DNA from: an uncultured Clostridia bacterium
Lineage (GTDB): Bacteria > Bacillota > Clostridia > Oscillospirales > Oscillospiraceae
NCBI GenBank assembly: GCA_945867445.1
Contig: CAMBID010000032.1
Coordinates: forward strand, 1-7,140
DNA length: 7,140 bases
Direction: 5' to 3'
The translations under genes and the position numbers were made by a program. Positions 1 through 6,582 of this stretch are shown here, piece by piece. Numbering within the stretch: the stretch's first letter is position 1; each line of letters opens with the position of its first letter. The notes under the pieces were generated by a model. That model worked only from the letters and a program-made list of their open reading frames with translations. It made no database searches and was not told where the DNA came from.

Positions 1-917
<917 letters not shown>

Positions 918-962
918 CGGCGCTCCCGCCTATCCCCGGCAGGGGAGAAAAGGAGGTTTTCC

Positions 963-1346
963 ATGATCCTATCCATCGACCAGGTGAACGATATCCTGGA
1001 CGAGATTGCCGAGGGCTTCCCGGCGGTGCTCTTTGAGGAGCTCAACGGCGGGGTGAACCTGCTGGAGGAGGCCATGCCGGACCCGGAATTCCCGGAGGGG
1101 GAGATGTATTTCCTGGGGGAGTTCTGCGACGACTGCCTGGGGCGCTACATCAACCTCTACTACGGCTCCTTCGCCGCCCTGGCGGAGCAGGAGGACTGGA
1201 CGGAGGAGGACTGGCGGCAGGAGCTGCGCCAGACCCTGGCCCACGAGCTCACCCACCACATGGAGTCCCGGGCCGGAACCCATGCCCTGGACGACAGGGA
1301 CGCGGCGGAGCTGGCGGAGTTCCGCCGGGAATTCGGGGAGGAGTGA
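963..1346 (+). CDS. Small zincin-like metallopeptidase family protein
   Basis: This is a 127-residue cytoplasmic protein with no signal peptide or membrane segment. Residues 94-98 form HELTH, an HExxH zinc-binding signature in which two histidines bind zinc and the glutamate is catalytic. It lies in LAHELTHHMESRAG, the style of the short zincin-like metallopeptidases (the PF06262-like group) common in Firmicutes and Actinobacteria. The segment after the motif is acidic (ALDDRDAAELAEF) and could supply a third ligand, but which residue does so is not clear. Two cysteines sit close together at 55 and 58 (CDDC). The start is well supported: AGGAGG at 951-956 lies 6 nt before the ATG. It follows tex with 45 bp between and no terminator-like structure, so the two are likely co-transcribed. 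The substrate is unknown, and peptidase activity is inferred from the motif alone. Confidence 0.85.
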   Translation: MILSIDQVNDILDEIAEGFPAVLFEELNGGVNLLEEAMPDPEFPEGEMYFLGEFCDDCLGRYINLYYGSFAALAEQEDWTEEDWRQELRQTLAHELTHHMESRAGTHALDDRDAAELAEFRREFGEE

Positions 1347-1386
1347 GAGGTTTCTTCCCTTTTCCGGGAAATCCTTCTATGTATGC

Positions 1387-1429
1387 TGATACTGCTCTCC
1401 CATTAAATTTTAATGGGAGAGCAGTATCA
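1387..1429. repeat. Perfect 21-bp-arm inverted repeat (long hairpin)
   Basis: The arms 1387-1407 and 1409-1429 are perfectly complementary around one central base. The outer end reads TGATACTGCTCTCCC and the centre is AT-rich. It lies 41 bp after the metallopeptidase stop, between convergent genes, so it could act as a transcript end or 3'-stabilising structure on either strand. There is no clear T-run after it. Its terminal heptamer TGATACT matches the left end of the hairpin element at 4729 and 7087. Confidence 0.8.
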
Positions 1430-1454
1430 TACAGTATGATAGAATGTCCAGGAA

Positions 1455-1512
1455 AACACCGCGGAATGGCCTGCGTTCACAGAGCCATTCCGCGGTGTTG
1501 CCCAAACTTTTT
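1455..1512. terminator. Probable bidirectional Rho-independent terminator between convergent genes
   Basis: Perfect 16-bp arms at 1455-1470 and 1484-1499 enclose a 13-nt loop. On the plus strand a T-run (1508-1512) follows the stem after a short gap. On the minus strand the stem runs into a TTTT stretch (bases 1453-1456 read as A on plus). Its position between the metallopeptidase gene (+) and znuB (-) fits termination from both sides. The plus-strand T-run is displaced by about 8 nt, so efficiency there is uncertain. Confidence 0.7.
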
Positions 1513-1599
1513 GGGGCGCTTCGGTTCCCGCCGGGGCGCTTTTGATCCGGTCTTCGTATAATTTCAGCCGATGGGTCGGGGGCGGAGGGCGCTGTCCCT

Positions 1600-2412
1600 T
1601 TACCTCCCCCTTACCGCCGCAATGCCGCTGGCAGCCAGGAAGAGGGCCAGGTTCGCCATCACCACCGTGGCCCCCACGGGGGTGGAGGCGGCGAAGGAGA
1701 CGCCAAGGCCCGTCACGAAGCACAGCACGGAGCTGACGGCGGCAAACAGCACCACGCCCCGGAAAGACTTGAAGATCCGCATGGCGGTAAGGGCCGGGAA
1801 GATCACGAGAGACGAGATCAGCATGGCGCCCATCATCCGCATGCCGAGGACGATGGTCAGAGCCGTCAGAATGGCCAGCAGAGTGTTGTACCGCTCCACC
1901 CGGAGGCCCGTGGCCCGGGCGAAGCTCTCGTCAAAGGTGACGGCGAAGAGCTTGTGGTAAAAAAGGAGGAAAAGCGCCAGCACGGCGATGCTGAGCCCCA
2001 CGCTGAGGGCCACGTCCTGACGCGTCATGGCCAGGACCGAGCCGAACATGTAGTTGTCCACGTCCGTGGTCATGCCGGTGGTGAGGGAGATCACCATGAT
2101 GCCGATGGCCAGGGCCGAGGCGCTCATCACCGCCACGGCGGCGTCGTTATTCCAGTGGGGGCGGCCGGCCATCCGCAGCAGCAGGAACGCTGCCAGGATC
2201 ACCACCGGAATGGAAAACCACAGCGGCGTGAAGCCCAGGGCCACCGCGATGGCCAGGGCCCCGAAGGACACGTGGGAGAGCCCGTCCCCGATCATGGAGT
2301 ATCGCTTCAGGACGAGAGACACCCCCAAAAGGGCGCAGCAGAGGCTCACCAGCACCCCCGCGGCAAGGGCCCGCTGCATGAAGGGGAAGGAGAACATGGC
2401 AAGAAGCTTCAT
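1600..2412 (-). CDS. znuB: ABC-3 family metal (zinc/manganese) transporter permease, ZnuB-like
   Basis: A 270-residue integral membrane protein with about eight hydrophobic segments, matching the usual length of ABC-3 permeases that import Zn2+, Mn2+ or Fe2+. Family signatures are visible: [21 protein letters not shown] near residues 27-47, [14 protein letters not shown] around 83-96, [11 protein letters not shown] near 174-184 (the cytoplasmic loop that contacts the ATPase), and [16 protein letters not shown] near 194-209. It forms the channel of the importer with the ATPase encoded just upstream. Its ATG (2410-2412) overlaps the znuC TGA (2409-2411) in an ATGA arrangement, indicating translational coupling. 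A Fur-family regulator heads the operon, favouring zinc. Manganese cannot be excluded, because this family is called by context rather than by a substrate-specific residue visible here. The stop is TAA at 1600-1602. Confidence 0.9.
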   Translation of the reverse strand: MKLLAMFSFPFMQRALAAGVLVSLCCALLGVSLVLKRYSMIGDGLSHVSFGALAIAVALGFTPLWFSIPVVILAAFLLLRMAGRPHWNNDAAVAVMSASALAIGIMVISLTTGMTTDVDNYMFGSVLAMTRQDVALSVGLSIAVLALFLLFYHKLFAVTFDESFARATGLRVERYNTLLAILTALTIVLGMRMMGAMLISSLVIFPALTAMRIFKSFRGVVLFAAVSSVLCFVTGLGVSFAASTPVGATVVMANLALFLAASGIAAVRGR

Positions 2413-3140
2413 ACCGTTCCCTCCTCCCGGAAGCGGCGGCCCTCCGGCGAGCGGAGGTAGTCCTCCGCCGTGCCGCAGAAAAAGCTCTTCCGCCCGATGT
2501 GCAGCACGGTCCTTGCGTGGCTCAGCGCCGGGCGCAGATCGTGGGTCACCATGACCACGGCCATGCCCTCCTTCTCATTAAGGTAGTCCAGGGTCTTGTA
2601 GAGGTCCTGGGCCGCCGCCGGGTCCAGCCCCGTGATGGGCTCGTCCAGAATGAGAAGCCGGGACGCCGCGCAGAGGGCCCTTGCCAGCAGCACCCGCTGC
2701 TGCTGGCCGCCGGAGAGCTCCCGGTAGCAGCGGTCCTTCAGCTCCAGGACCCCCAGCTTGCCGAGATTCATCAATGCCCGGGACTTCTGGGCCGGGGTGT
2801 AGAAAAAGTGAAAGCCCTTCTGGTTGAGGCAGCCGGAGAGGGCGACCTCATAGACCGTGGCGGGGAAGTCCTTCTGGGCCTGGGTCTGCTGGGGAAGGTA
2901 TCCCACTGCCCCCTGGCGCAGCTCCTCGGACCGCCGGATGGTCCCGTGCATGGGGGGTAAAAGCCCCAAAAGCGCCTTCATCAGGGTGGATTTGCCCGAG
3001 CCGTTTTCCCCCACGACGCAGAGGGAATCCCCCTGGCGGATGGTGAGGTCCAGGCCCGTCAGCAGGGCGCGGCCCTCGTAGCCCAGGGAGACGTTCTCGC
3101 ACTGAATCAGGACGTCGTCAGGGAGCTCAGTTTTCGCCAT
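2409..3140 (-). CDS. znuC: ABC transporter ATP-binding protein of a zinc/metal importer, ZnuC-like
   Basis: A 243-residue ATPase that powers the ZnuB-like permease at the inner face of the membrane. All nucleotide-binding motifs are intact: Walker [10 protein letters not shown] at residues 44-52, Q-loop glutamine near 84-85 ([13 protein letters not shown]), signature LSGGQQQR at 142-149, Walker B RLLILDEP at 161-168, D-loop GLDP at 171-174 and the H-loop histidine at 200 (MVTHD). The ATG at 3138-3140 was chosen because the frame stays open further upstream only inside the zur coding region, where the translation is low-complexity and not ABC-like. From this start the protein begins [23 protein letters not shown], a normal N-terminus. 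It overlaps the end of zur by 14 bp and the start of znuB by 4 bp, so the three genes are almost certainly co-translated. A G-rich stretch (GAAGGGGTGG) before the ATG is a modest ribosome-binding site. No substrate-binding protein gene is present in the operon. Confidence 0.92.
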   Translation of the reverse strand: MAKTELPDDVLIQCENVSLGYEGRALLTGLDLTIRQGDSLCVVGENGSGKSTLMKALLGLLPPMHGTIRRSEELRQGAVGYLPQQTQAQKDFPATVYEVALSGCLNQKGFHFFYTPAQKSRALMNLGKLGVLELKDRCYRELSGGQQQRVLLARALCAASRLLILDEPITGLDPAAAQDLYKTLDYLNEKEGMAVVMVTHDLRPALSHARTVLHIGRKSFFCGTAEDYLRSPEGRRFREEGTV

Positions 3141-3543
3141 GGTGCCACCCCTTCTCCGTGCAGGCATCGCAGAGGCCGCTGAGGACCGTCTTGCGGGGGT
3201 CAATGGTAAAGTGGTGGGCCTGCTCCAGATGCTCATAGAGGGCGGCCAGCTGGCCGCAGTCCGCGTGGAGCACCCTGCCGCAGCTCTCGCAGCGGAGGAG
3301 GAAGCAGTCCCGCTTCCTTTCCCCGCCGTCGCAATAGCGGTAGCAGGCACCCTCCTCGGTGCTCACCTTATGGACCAGGCCCTGGCCCTCCAGCCGCTCA
3401 AGCTGGCGGTAGATGGTGGCAAGCCCCACCGGGGAGCCCTGGGAGCGCAGCTCCTCCGACAGCGCCGCGGCGCTGAGCACCGCCCCGCCCCGGCGGGCCA
3501 GGCAGTCCAGGATCGCCTGCTGCTGCTTGGTGTGGTATGGCAT
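3127..3543 (-). CDS. zur: Fur-family metalloregulator, probably Zur (zinc uptake repressor)
   Basis: A 138-residue DNA-binding repressor of normal Fur-family length. The N-terminal winged helix includes the recognition-helix region [19 protein letters not shown] (about residues 39-57). The C-terminal dimerisation half carries two CxxC pairs, C85/C88 (CESCG) and C125/C128 (CDACT), which form the structural zinc site in many family members. Candidate regulatory ligands include H93, the H110/H111 pair (AHHFTIDP) and the HH near the C-terminus. The start at 3541-3543 was preferred over an in-frame ATG at 3594: a strong Shine-Dalgarno (GGAGGGAGGAAAG) precedes it, and the upstream ATG lies inside the promoter/operator. 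The gene heads an operon with a metal-import ATPase and permease, so zinc-responsive control of that importer is the best inference. Iron (Fur) or manganese (Mur) sensing is possible because specificity cannot be read from sequence alone. Confidence 0.88.
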   Translation of the reverse strand: MPYHTKQQQAILDCLARRGGAVLSAAALSEELRSQGSPVGLATIYRQLERLEGQGLVHKVSTEEGACYRYCDGGERKRDCFLLRCESCGRVLHADCGQLAALYEHLEQAHHFTIDPRKTVLSGLCDACTEKGWHHGEN

Positions 3544-3554
3544 ACTTTCCTCCC

Positions 3555-3570
3555 TCCGCCCGCGGGCGGA
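3555..3570 (-). promoter_or_regulatory. Perfect 16-bp GC palindrome in the zur leader, next to the ribosome-binding site
   Basis: Bases 3555-3570 read TCCGCCCGCGGGCGGA, identical on both strands. In the zur mRNA this can fold into a 6-bp GC stem with a CGCG tetraloop; its 3' edge runs straight into the GGAGGGAGG Shine-Dalgarno. It could affect ribosome access or be a second protein site. Function is inferred from position only. Confidence 0.5.
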
Positions 3571-3572
3571 TA

Positions 3573-3593
3573 TGAAAACAAGAATCATTTTCA
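3573..3593 (-). promoter_or_regulatory. Putative Fur/Zur-type operator of the zur-znuCB operon
   Basis: On the minus strand this 21-bp stretch reads TGAAAATGATT followed by CTTGTTTTCA. It is an imperfect inverted repeat with TGAAAA/TTTTCA ends; 7 of 10 base pairs are symmetric. The AAATGATT half resembles Fur-family boxes. It begins one base after the -10 hexamer, covering the likely transcription start, so a bound repressor would block RNA polymerase. Autoregulation by the first gene is inferred from this placement. Confidence 0.6.
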
Positions 3594-3594
3594 A

Positions 3595-3622
3595 ATTATA
3601 GCGCCCGAAGGGAAAATGTCAA
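3595..3622 (-). promoter_or_regulatory. Near-consensus sigma-A promoter for zur-znuC-znuB
   Basis: On the minus strand a perfect -35 TTGACA (plus bases 3617-3622) and a perfect -10 TATAAT (3595-3600) are separated by 16 bp. The zur start codon lies about 50 bp downstream. A promoter this strong would need a repressor, which agrees with the operator-like repeat directly after it. Confidence 0.82.
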
Positions 3623-3692
3623 GAGGCAGGATGCGCCGCCCCTCCTCCCGCGGGAAACTCTTTACGTTTTTTTGAATTTCCGCGACCGGCGG

Positions 3693-3721
3693 TTGCAAAT
3701 GGGGACGGAATCAGGTATCCT
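3693..3721 (+). promoter_or_regulatory. Possible promoter for the nucleotidyltransferase gene
   Basis: TTGCAA at 3693-3698 and TATCCT at 3716-3721 are spaced by 17 bp, a fair match to sigma-A -35/-10 elements, and lie about 87 bp before the chosen start at 3808. The leader contains a small GC hairpin (3728-3733 with 3738-3743). A divergent promoter is needed here because zur runs the other way, but this exact pair is only a candidate. Confidence 0.4.
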
Positions 3722-3807
3722 GAAAGAGCCGGGACAGCCCGGCGATGGAAGGAAGCAGCGAGTGCCCCTCCGGCGGGCGAAATACGATGGAAAGAGGTCA
3801 AGAACCC

Positions 3808-4731
3808 ATGGATCGGAAAAAGGTATCCCTGGTCATTATGGCGGCGGGACTTGGTTCCCGCTACGGCGGCAGCAAGCAGGTGGACGGCATCGGCCCCGGC
3901 GGCGAGATCCTGATGGAGTACTCCATCCACGACGCTCTCCGGGCGGGCTTTGATCGGGTGGTCTTCATCATCAAGCCGGAGATGGAGGCCCTGCTCCGCG
4001 GCATGGTGGGCTATCTGGAAAACCGCCGCACCCTGGCGGGAGACCCCGTGGAGGTCCGGTACGTCTTCCAGGATTTCTCCTCCGTTCCCGCCTTCTACCG
4101 CATCCCCGAGGGGCGGACTAAGCCCTTCGGCACCGTCCACGCCCTGCTCTGCGCGGAGGAAGCCGTGGACGGCCCCTTCTGCGTCATCAACGCCGACGAC
4201 TACTACGGCATCGACGCCTACCGGACCATCTATGAAGAGCTGGTGAAGCTCCCCAAGGACGGCAAGGCCACCATGGTGGGCTACCTCCTGAAGAACACCG
4301 CCAGCCTCTACGGCTCCGTCTCCCGGGGCTGCTGCACCGTGGAGGACGGCAAGCTCCGCTCCATCCGGGAGACGCTGAAGATTCAGCTCTACGGGGATGG
4401 CTCCCAGAAGGACCTCACCACGGACCGGCCCCTGAGCCCGGAGACCGTGGTCTCCATGAACTTCTGGGGCTTCTCCGAGACCATCTTCCCCCGGCTGCGG
4501 GCCTACTTTGAGAACTTCCTCCGCACGGAGGCCGGGGAAAATCTCAAGGCCGAGTGCCTCCTGCCCGTGATGGTGGGGGAGGAGCTGGAAAAGGGGACGC
4601 TGGAAGTCTCCGTCCTCCACTCCTCGGACCGCTGGTTCGGCATGACCTATCACGAGGACCGGGCCCGGGTCGCCGAGGAGCTGCGCAGGCTCCACGCCGC
4701 CGGAGCCTATCCCGCCACCCTGCGGGACTGA
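3808..4731 (+). CDS. Nucleotidyltransferase family protein (sugar-nucleotide synthase type)
   Basis: A 307-residue cytoplasmic protein with the Rossmann-like fold of NTP-transferases, which join an NTP to a sugar phosphate or similar acceptor and release pyrophosphate. The N-terminus carries the nucleotide-binding loop LVIMAAGLGSRYGGSKQ (residues 8-24), a variant of the usual GxGTR...PK motif. KPFGTVHALLCA (105-116) corresponds to the region that recognises base and sugar. INADDYYG (127-134) holds the acidic pair expected to bind the catalytic metal. A conserved-looking WFGMTYHEDR lies at 276-285. The start at 3808 was chosen because GAGGT (3794-3798) lies 9 nt upstream and the N-terminus then reads MDRKKVSLVIMAAG; earlier in-frame ATGs at 3745 and 3787 would add residues unlike the family. 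Acceptor and nucleotide specificity cannot be assigned. It appears to stand alone, and its TGA (4729-4731) coincides with the left edge of a hairpin repeat. Confidence 0.85.
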   Translation: MDRKKVSLVIMAAGLGSRYGGSKQVDGIGPGGEILMEYSIHDALRAGFDRVVFIIKPEMEALLRGMVGYLENRRTLAGDPVEVRYVFQDFSSVPAFYRIPEGRTKPFGTVHALLCAEEAVDGPFCVINADDYYGIDAYRTIYEELVKLPKDGKATMVGYLLKNTASLYGSVSRGCCTVEDGKLRSIRETLKIQLYGDGSQKDLTTDRPLSPETVVSMNFWGFSETIFPRLRAYFENFLRTEAGENLKAECLLPVMVGEELEKGTLEVSVLHSSDRWFGMTYHEDRARVAEELRRLHAAGAYPATLRD

Positions 4732-4891
4732 TACTCTTTCTTGATAAAAATCTTTGATTTTTATCAAGAAGGCGCCGCTGTCAGCGTCGCCCTTTTGCGG
4801 CAGTCTGCCGCAAAAGCCGTCTCATAAGTTCTTGACGCGCCTGCGGCGCTATCAAAAGCTTTGAAAGCTTTTTATCAAGAACTAGTATGAG
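4729..4891. repeat. Hairpin-tiled non-coding repeat element with inverted ends (full-length copy)
   Basis: The stretch is built almost wholly of adjacent inverted repeats. H1 has perfect 15-bp arms at 4738-4752 and 4756-4770. H2 is 4771-4791 (9 pairs, one mismatch). H3 has perfect 11-bp arms at 4792-4802 and 4806-4816. H4 spans 4821-4891: its outer arms 4821-4835 and 4875-4891 pair with a 2-nt bulge and enclose smaller hairpins at 4837-4849 and 4854-4872. The ends also form a terminal inverted repeat: 4729-4750 matches the reverse complement of 4869-4890 at 19 of 22 bases. TGA stands at both edges (4729-4731 and 4888-4890). The first 55 bp from 4728 recur identically at 7086-7140. No coding frame is convincing. 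It could be a MITE, a REP/BIME-like element, or a mobile terminator/structured RNA. Exact borders are uncertain by a few bases. Confidence 0.8.
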
Positions 4892-5058
4892 AAAGCGACA
4901 GATTTGCCGTCCCGGGTCCGGGGCGGCAAACTGCTGTGGGCGCTTTGCCGGAAAGGGAGGGGCCCCTCCGGCGGTCCCCCGCCAGGGCGGCGAAATTTTG
5001 TTACCGTTTTTTTACGATTTGTCGATGTTTTGTTGTCGCTTTCCGCTGCCGGCTGGGG
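4892..5058. other. Non-coding upstream region with GC hairpins and an AT-rich stretch
   Basis: Together with the repeat, this fills the 383-bp gap between the nucleotidyltransferase and the SGNH hydrolase. A hairpin at 4903-4930 (TTTGCCG/CGGCAAA arms, extending inward with one G-T pair) follows directly after the repeat. A GC-rich palindrome GGAGGGGCCCCTCC lies at 4956-4969. An AT-rich run with T-tracts (about 4991-5040) precedes the next promoter. No small gene or known RNA family was recognised. Confidence 0.5.
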
Positions 5059-5064
5059 TACAAT
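5059..5064 (+). promoter_or_regulatory. Candidate -10 box (TACAAT) for the SGNH/lipoprotein operon
   Basis: TACAAT lies 51 bp before the hydrolase ATG, after an AT-rich region. No good -35 is found at standard spacing; the nearest TTGTCG (5033-5038) is 20 bp away. The promoter is therefore tentative and may need an activator or another sigma factor. Confidence 0.35.
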
Positions 5065-5114
5065 AGCCAGCAGAGTTGACATAACAGGAATCAGCGGAAG
5101 GAAAGGGAAGACCG

Positions 5115-6038
5115 ATGGCAGAGAGACCGGCGGAAACGCGAACGAGGAAAAAACAGCAGCAGCGTTACCGCCGCCTGACGTACCTGACGGTGCTGGCGCT
5201 GCTGCTGGCGGGCTGTGGCGTGTGGTTCGCCGCCCGGGCGGGCTGGAGCCCGCTGTTCCCACCGGACAGCGGCAGTTCCCCGGGGGACGTGTCCCTTCCG
5301 GAGGACGGCCCCGGGGGAAGCGGCAGTTCCTCCCAGGCGGGAGCCCCCGGCAGCAACTCCTCGGAGGATGACCGCTCCCTGACGGAGGACCCCGGCCAGC
5401 CCGTCTGGTTCGTGCCGGAGAGCGAGGCCGTGGACGCCTCCTGGTACGACGACGCCGTCTTCCTGGGGGACTCCCGGCTGGACGGCTTCCGGCTCTACGC
5501 CGGGCCCTCCGGGGCCACGTATTTCACCGAGGCCGGGGCCAAGGCCCTGAGCATCGCGGATAAGAACACCGAGCGCCTGCCGGACGGCAGCAAGGTCCCC
5601 ATTCTGAAGGCGCTGGAGGGCAGGACCTTTTCCAAGGTCTATCTCAACCTCGGCATGAATAATCTGGGGGACTACGACATCCAGAAGGAGTTCGTGGACG
5701 CCTACGCCGCTGACATCGACCGCATCCGGGCCATCCAGCCGGACTGCGACATCTACCTTATGACCCTCTTCCCCGTGACGGCGGAGCAGGAGGCCAAGGG
5801 CAGCTACGTCAACAACCGGGCCATCGCGGACCTGAATAGCTGCATCCGCTATCTGGCGGCAGAGAAGGGCGTCTACCTTTTGGAGGTAGACAGCGTCCTC
5901 ACCGACGCCGACGGGAATCTCCCGGAGGAGAGCAGCTTTGACGGCATTCATCTGACGCCGGAGGCCTGCAAGCTCTGGCGGCAGTACCTGGACACCCATA
6001 CCGTGCAGAAATCAGCGGCAGAAAGCGAGCGATCCTGA
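5115..6038 (+). CDS. Extracytoplasmic SGNH/GDSL-family hydrolase (membrane-anchored or lipoprotein)
   Basis: A 307-residue protein with a basic N-terminus (RKKQQQRYRR), one hydrophobic segment at about residues 22-40 and a Ser/Gly/Pro-rich linker at about 47-95, then the catalytic domain. The SGNH blocks are visible: FLGDSRLDGF at 117-125 with the probable nucleophile Ser120, LNLGMNNLG at 177-185 with Asn182 as oxyanion-hole residue, and DGIHLTPE at 276-283 with the Asp276/His279 pair. Such enzymes remove or transfer acyl groups on carbohydrates, lipids or peptidoglycan; the substrate here is unknown. The hydrophobic segment contains LAGC (31-34), which fits a lipobox, but it stays hydrophobic after the cysteine, so a signal anchor is equally possible. 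The start is supported by a purine-rich AAGGAAAGGGAAG before the ATG. Its TGA (6036-6038) overlaps the next ATG in a TGATG junction, indicating translational coupling to a lipoprotein gene. Confidence 0.85.
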   Translation: MAERPAETRTRKKQQQRYRRLTYLTVLALLLAGCGVWFAARAGWSPLFPPDSGSSPGDVSLPEDGPGGSGSSSQAGAPGSNSSEDDRSLTEDPGQPVWFVPESEAVDASWYDDAVFLGDSRLDGFRLYAGPSGATYFTEAGAKALSIADKNTERLPDGSKVPILKALEGRTFSKVYLNLGMNNLGDYDIQKEFVDAYAADIDRIRAIQPDCDIYLMTLFPVTAEQEAKGSYVNNRAIADLNSCIRYLAAEKGVYLLEVDSVLTDADGNLPEESSFDGIHLTPEACKLWRQYLDTHTVQKSAAESERS

Positions 6039-6511
6039 TGAGAAAATTCCTTGCGGCGGCCTTGGCCGCCCTGCTGACCCTGAGCCTTGGCGCCTGCGGC
6101 AATGGTGGCGATGCCGCCTCCGGCGCATCCTCCGCCGACCCGGACCTGGACGGCCTCTTCACCGAGCTCTCCGCCCTCTGCGGCGAGGCGGCGGTGGACA
6201 TCGACCCCGCCACCGCCGCGGGCCTTTACGGCGTGGAGGAGAGTGAAGTTTTCGCCTGCCGGGCGGCGGGCGGCGTCAGCGCCGACGAGGCCACCATTTT
6301 CCAGTGCGCGGACGAGGCCCGGGCCGCAGAGGTGCTGGCCATCGCCGAGACCCGCCTTGCCGACCAGGCGGAGAGCTACGCCGACTACCTCCCCGAGGAG
6401 GCGGTGAAGCTCCAGAACGCCGCGGCCGTCCGGAGCGGGAGCGTCGTGGCGGTCTGCGTCTGCGCCGACGCGGAAAAGGCCGCGGAGCTGATCCGGAATT
6501 ACCTGGGCTGA
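6038..6511 (+). CDS. DUF4358-type lipoprotein
   Basis: A 157-residue secreted protein. MRKFLAAALAALLTLSLGAC is a classic lipoprotein signal with the lipobox LGAC and the modified cysteine at residue 20, followed by a short Gly/Ser/Ala-rich tether (about 21-33). The mature domain resembles DUF4358: an acidic, alpha/beta small domain with a run of helix-forming residues (ADEARAAEVLAIAETRLADQ), a YADYLPEEAVKLQNA segment and a following hydrophobic strand (SVVAVCVCAD). DUF4358 lipoproteins are widespread in Clostridia; their function is unknown. It starts within the stop codon of the SGNH hydrolase, so the two are made together and probably work together at the outer face of the membrane. A related lipoprotein follows 71 bp downstream. 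The family call rests on recognition of pattern and context, not on a profile search. Confidence 0.75.
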   Translation: MRKFLAAALAALLTLSLGACGNGGDAASGASSADPDLDGLFTELSALCGEAAVDIDPATAAGLYGVEESEVFACRAAGGVSADEATIFQCADEARAAEVLAIAETRLADQAESYADYLPEEAVKLQNAAAVRSGSVVAVCVCADAEKAAELIRNYLG

Positions 6512-6520
6512 GTTTTTCCC

Positions 6521-6560
6521 GGGCCGCCGGCCCGTTCAACCCGGACCGCCCCGGCGGTCC
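6521..6560 (+). other. Two GC-rich hairpins between the lipoprotein genes
   Basis: GGGCCG/CGGCCC arms at 6521-6526 and 6528-6533, then GGACCGCC/GGCGGTCC arms at 6543-6550 and 6553-6560, lie in the 71-bp gap. No T-run follows either hairpin, and a strong Shine-Dalgarno (AAGGAGG, 6568-6574) comes right after. A processing or mRNA-stability role, or differential expression of the two lipoproteins, is more likely than full termination. Confidence 0.45.
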
Positions 6561-6582
6561 CACGGAAAAGGAGGAAACAAAC

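Noticed and set aside
1557..1562. TATAAT on the plus strand between the convergent genes
   Set aside because: No -35 at proper spacing and no plus-strand gene follows; it lies in the 3' region of the znuB transcript.
3140..3350. Upstream extension of the znuC frame by 70 residues
   Set aside because: The added residues are Ala/Ser/Arg-rich out-of-frame reading of zur and are not ABC-like; the ATG at 3138-3140 gives a normal N-terminus and length.
3746..3760. GGAAGGAAGCAGC, similar to the conserved tip of bacterial signal recognition particle RNA
   Set aside because: The bases before it cannot form the required closing stem (no CAGGUCC partner), and no longer SRP-like fold surrounds it; chance similarity in the nucleotidyltransferase leader is more likely.
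3619..4767. Long open frame on the minus strand (about 380 codons) antisense to the nucleotidyltransferase
   Set aside because: It is the reverse-strand shadow of a well-supported gene in GC-rich DNA. Its first residues come from the hairpin repeat, and a similar false N-terminus appears at the second repeat copy (minus strand, from 7125). The translation resembles no family.
4732..4887. Classical Rho-independent terminator at the repeat's H1 hairpin
   Set aside because: The stem is AT-rich, has no following T-run, and is followed by GC-rich hairpins. It may still affect transcript ends, but it is not a standard terminator.
5091..5999. Long open frame on the minus strand antisense to the SGNH hydrolase
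   Set aside because: Low-complexity Gly/Val/Arg-rich translation with no recognisable motif, while the plus strand has all SGNH blocks and a ribosome-binding site.
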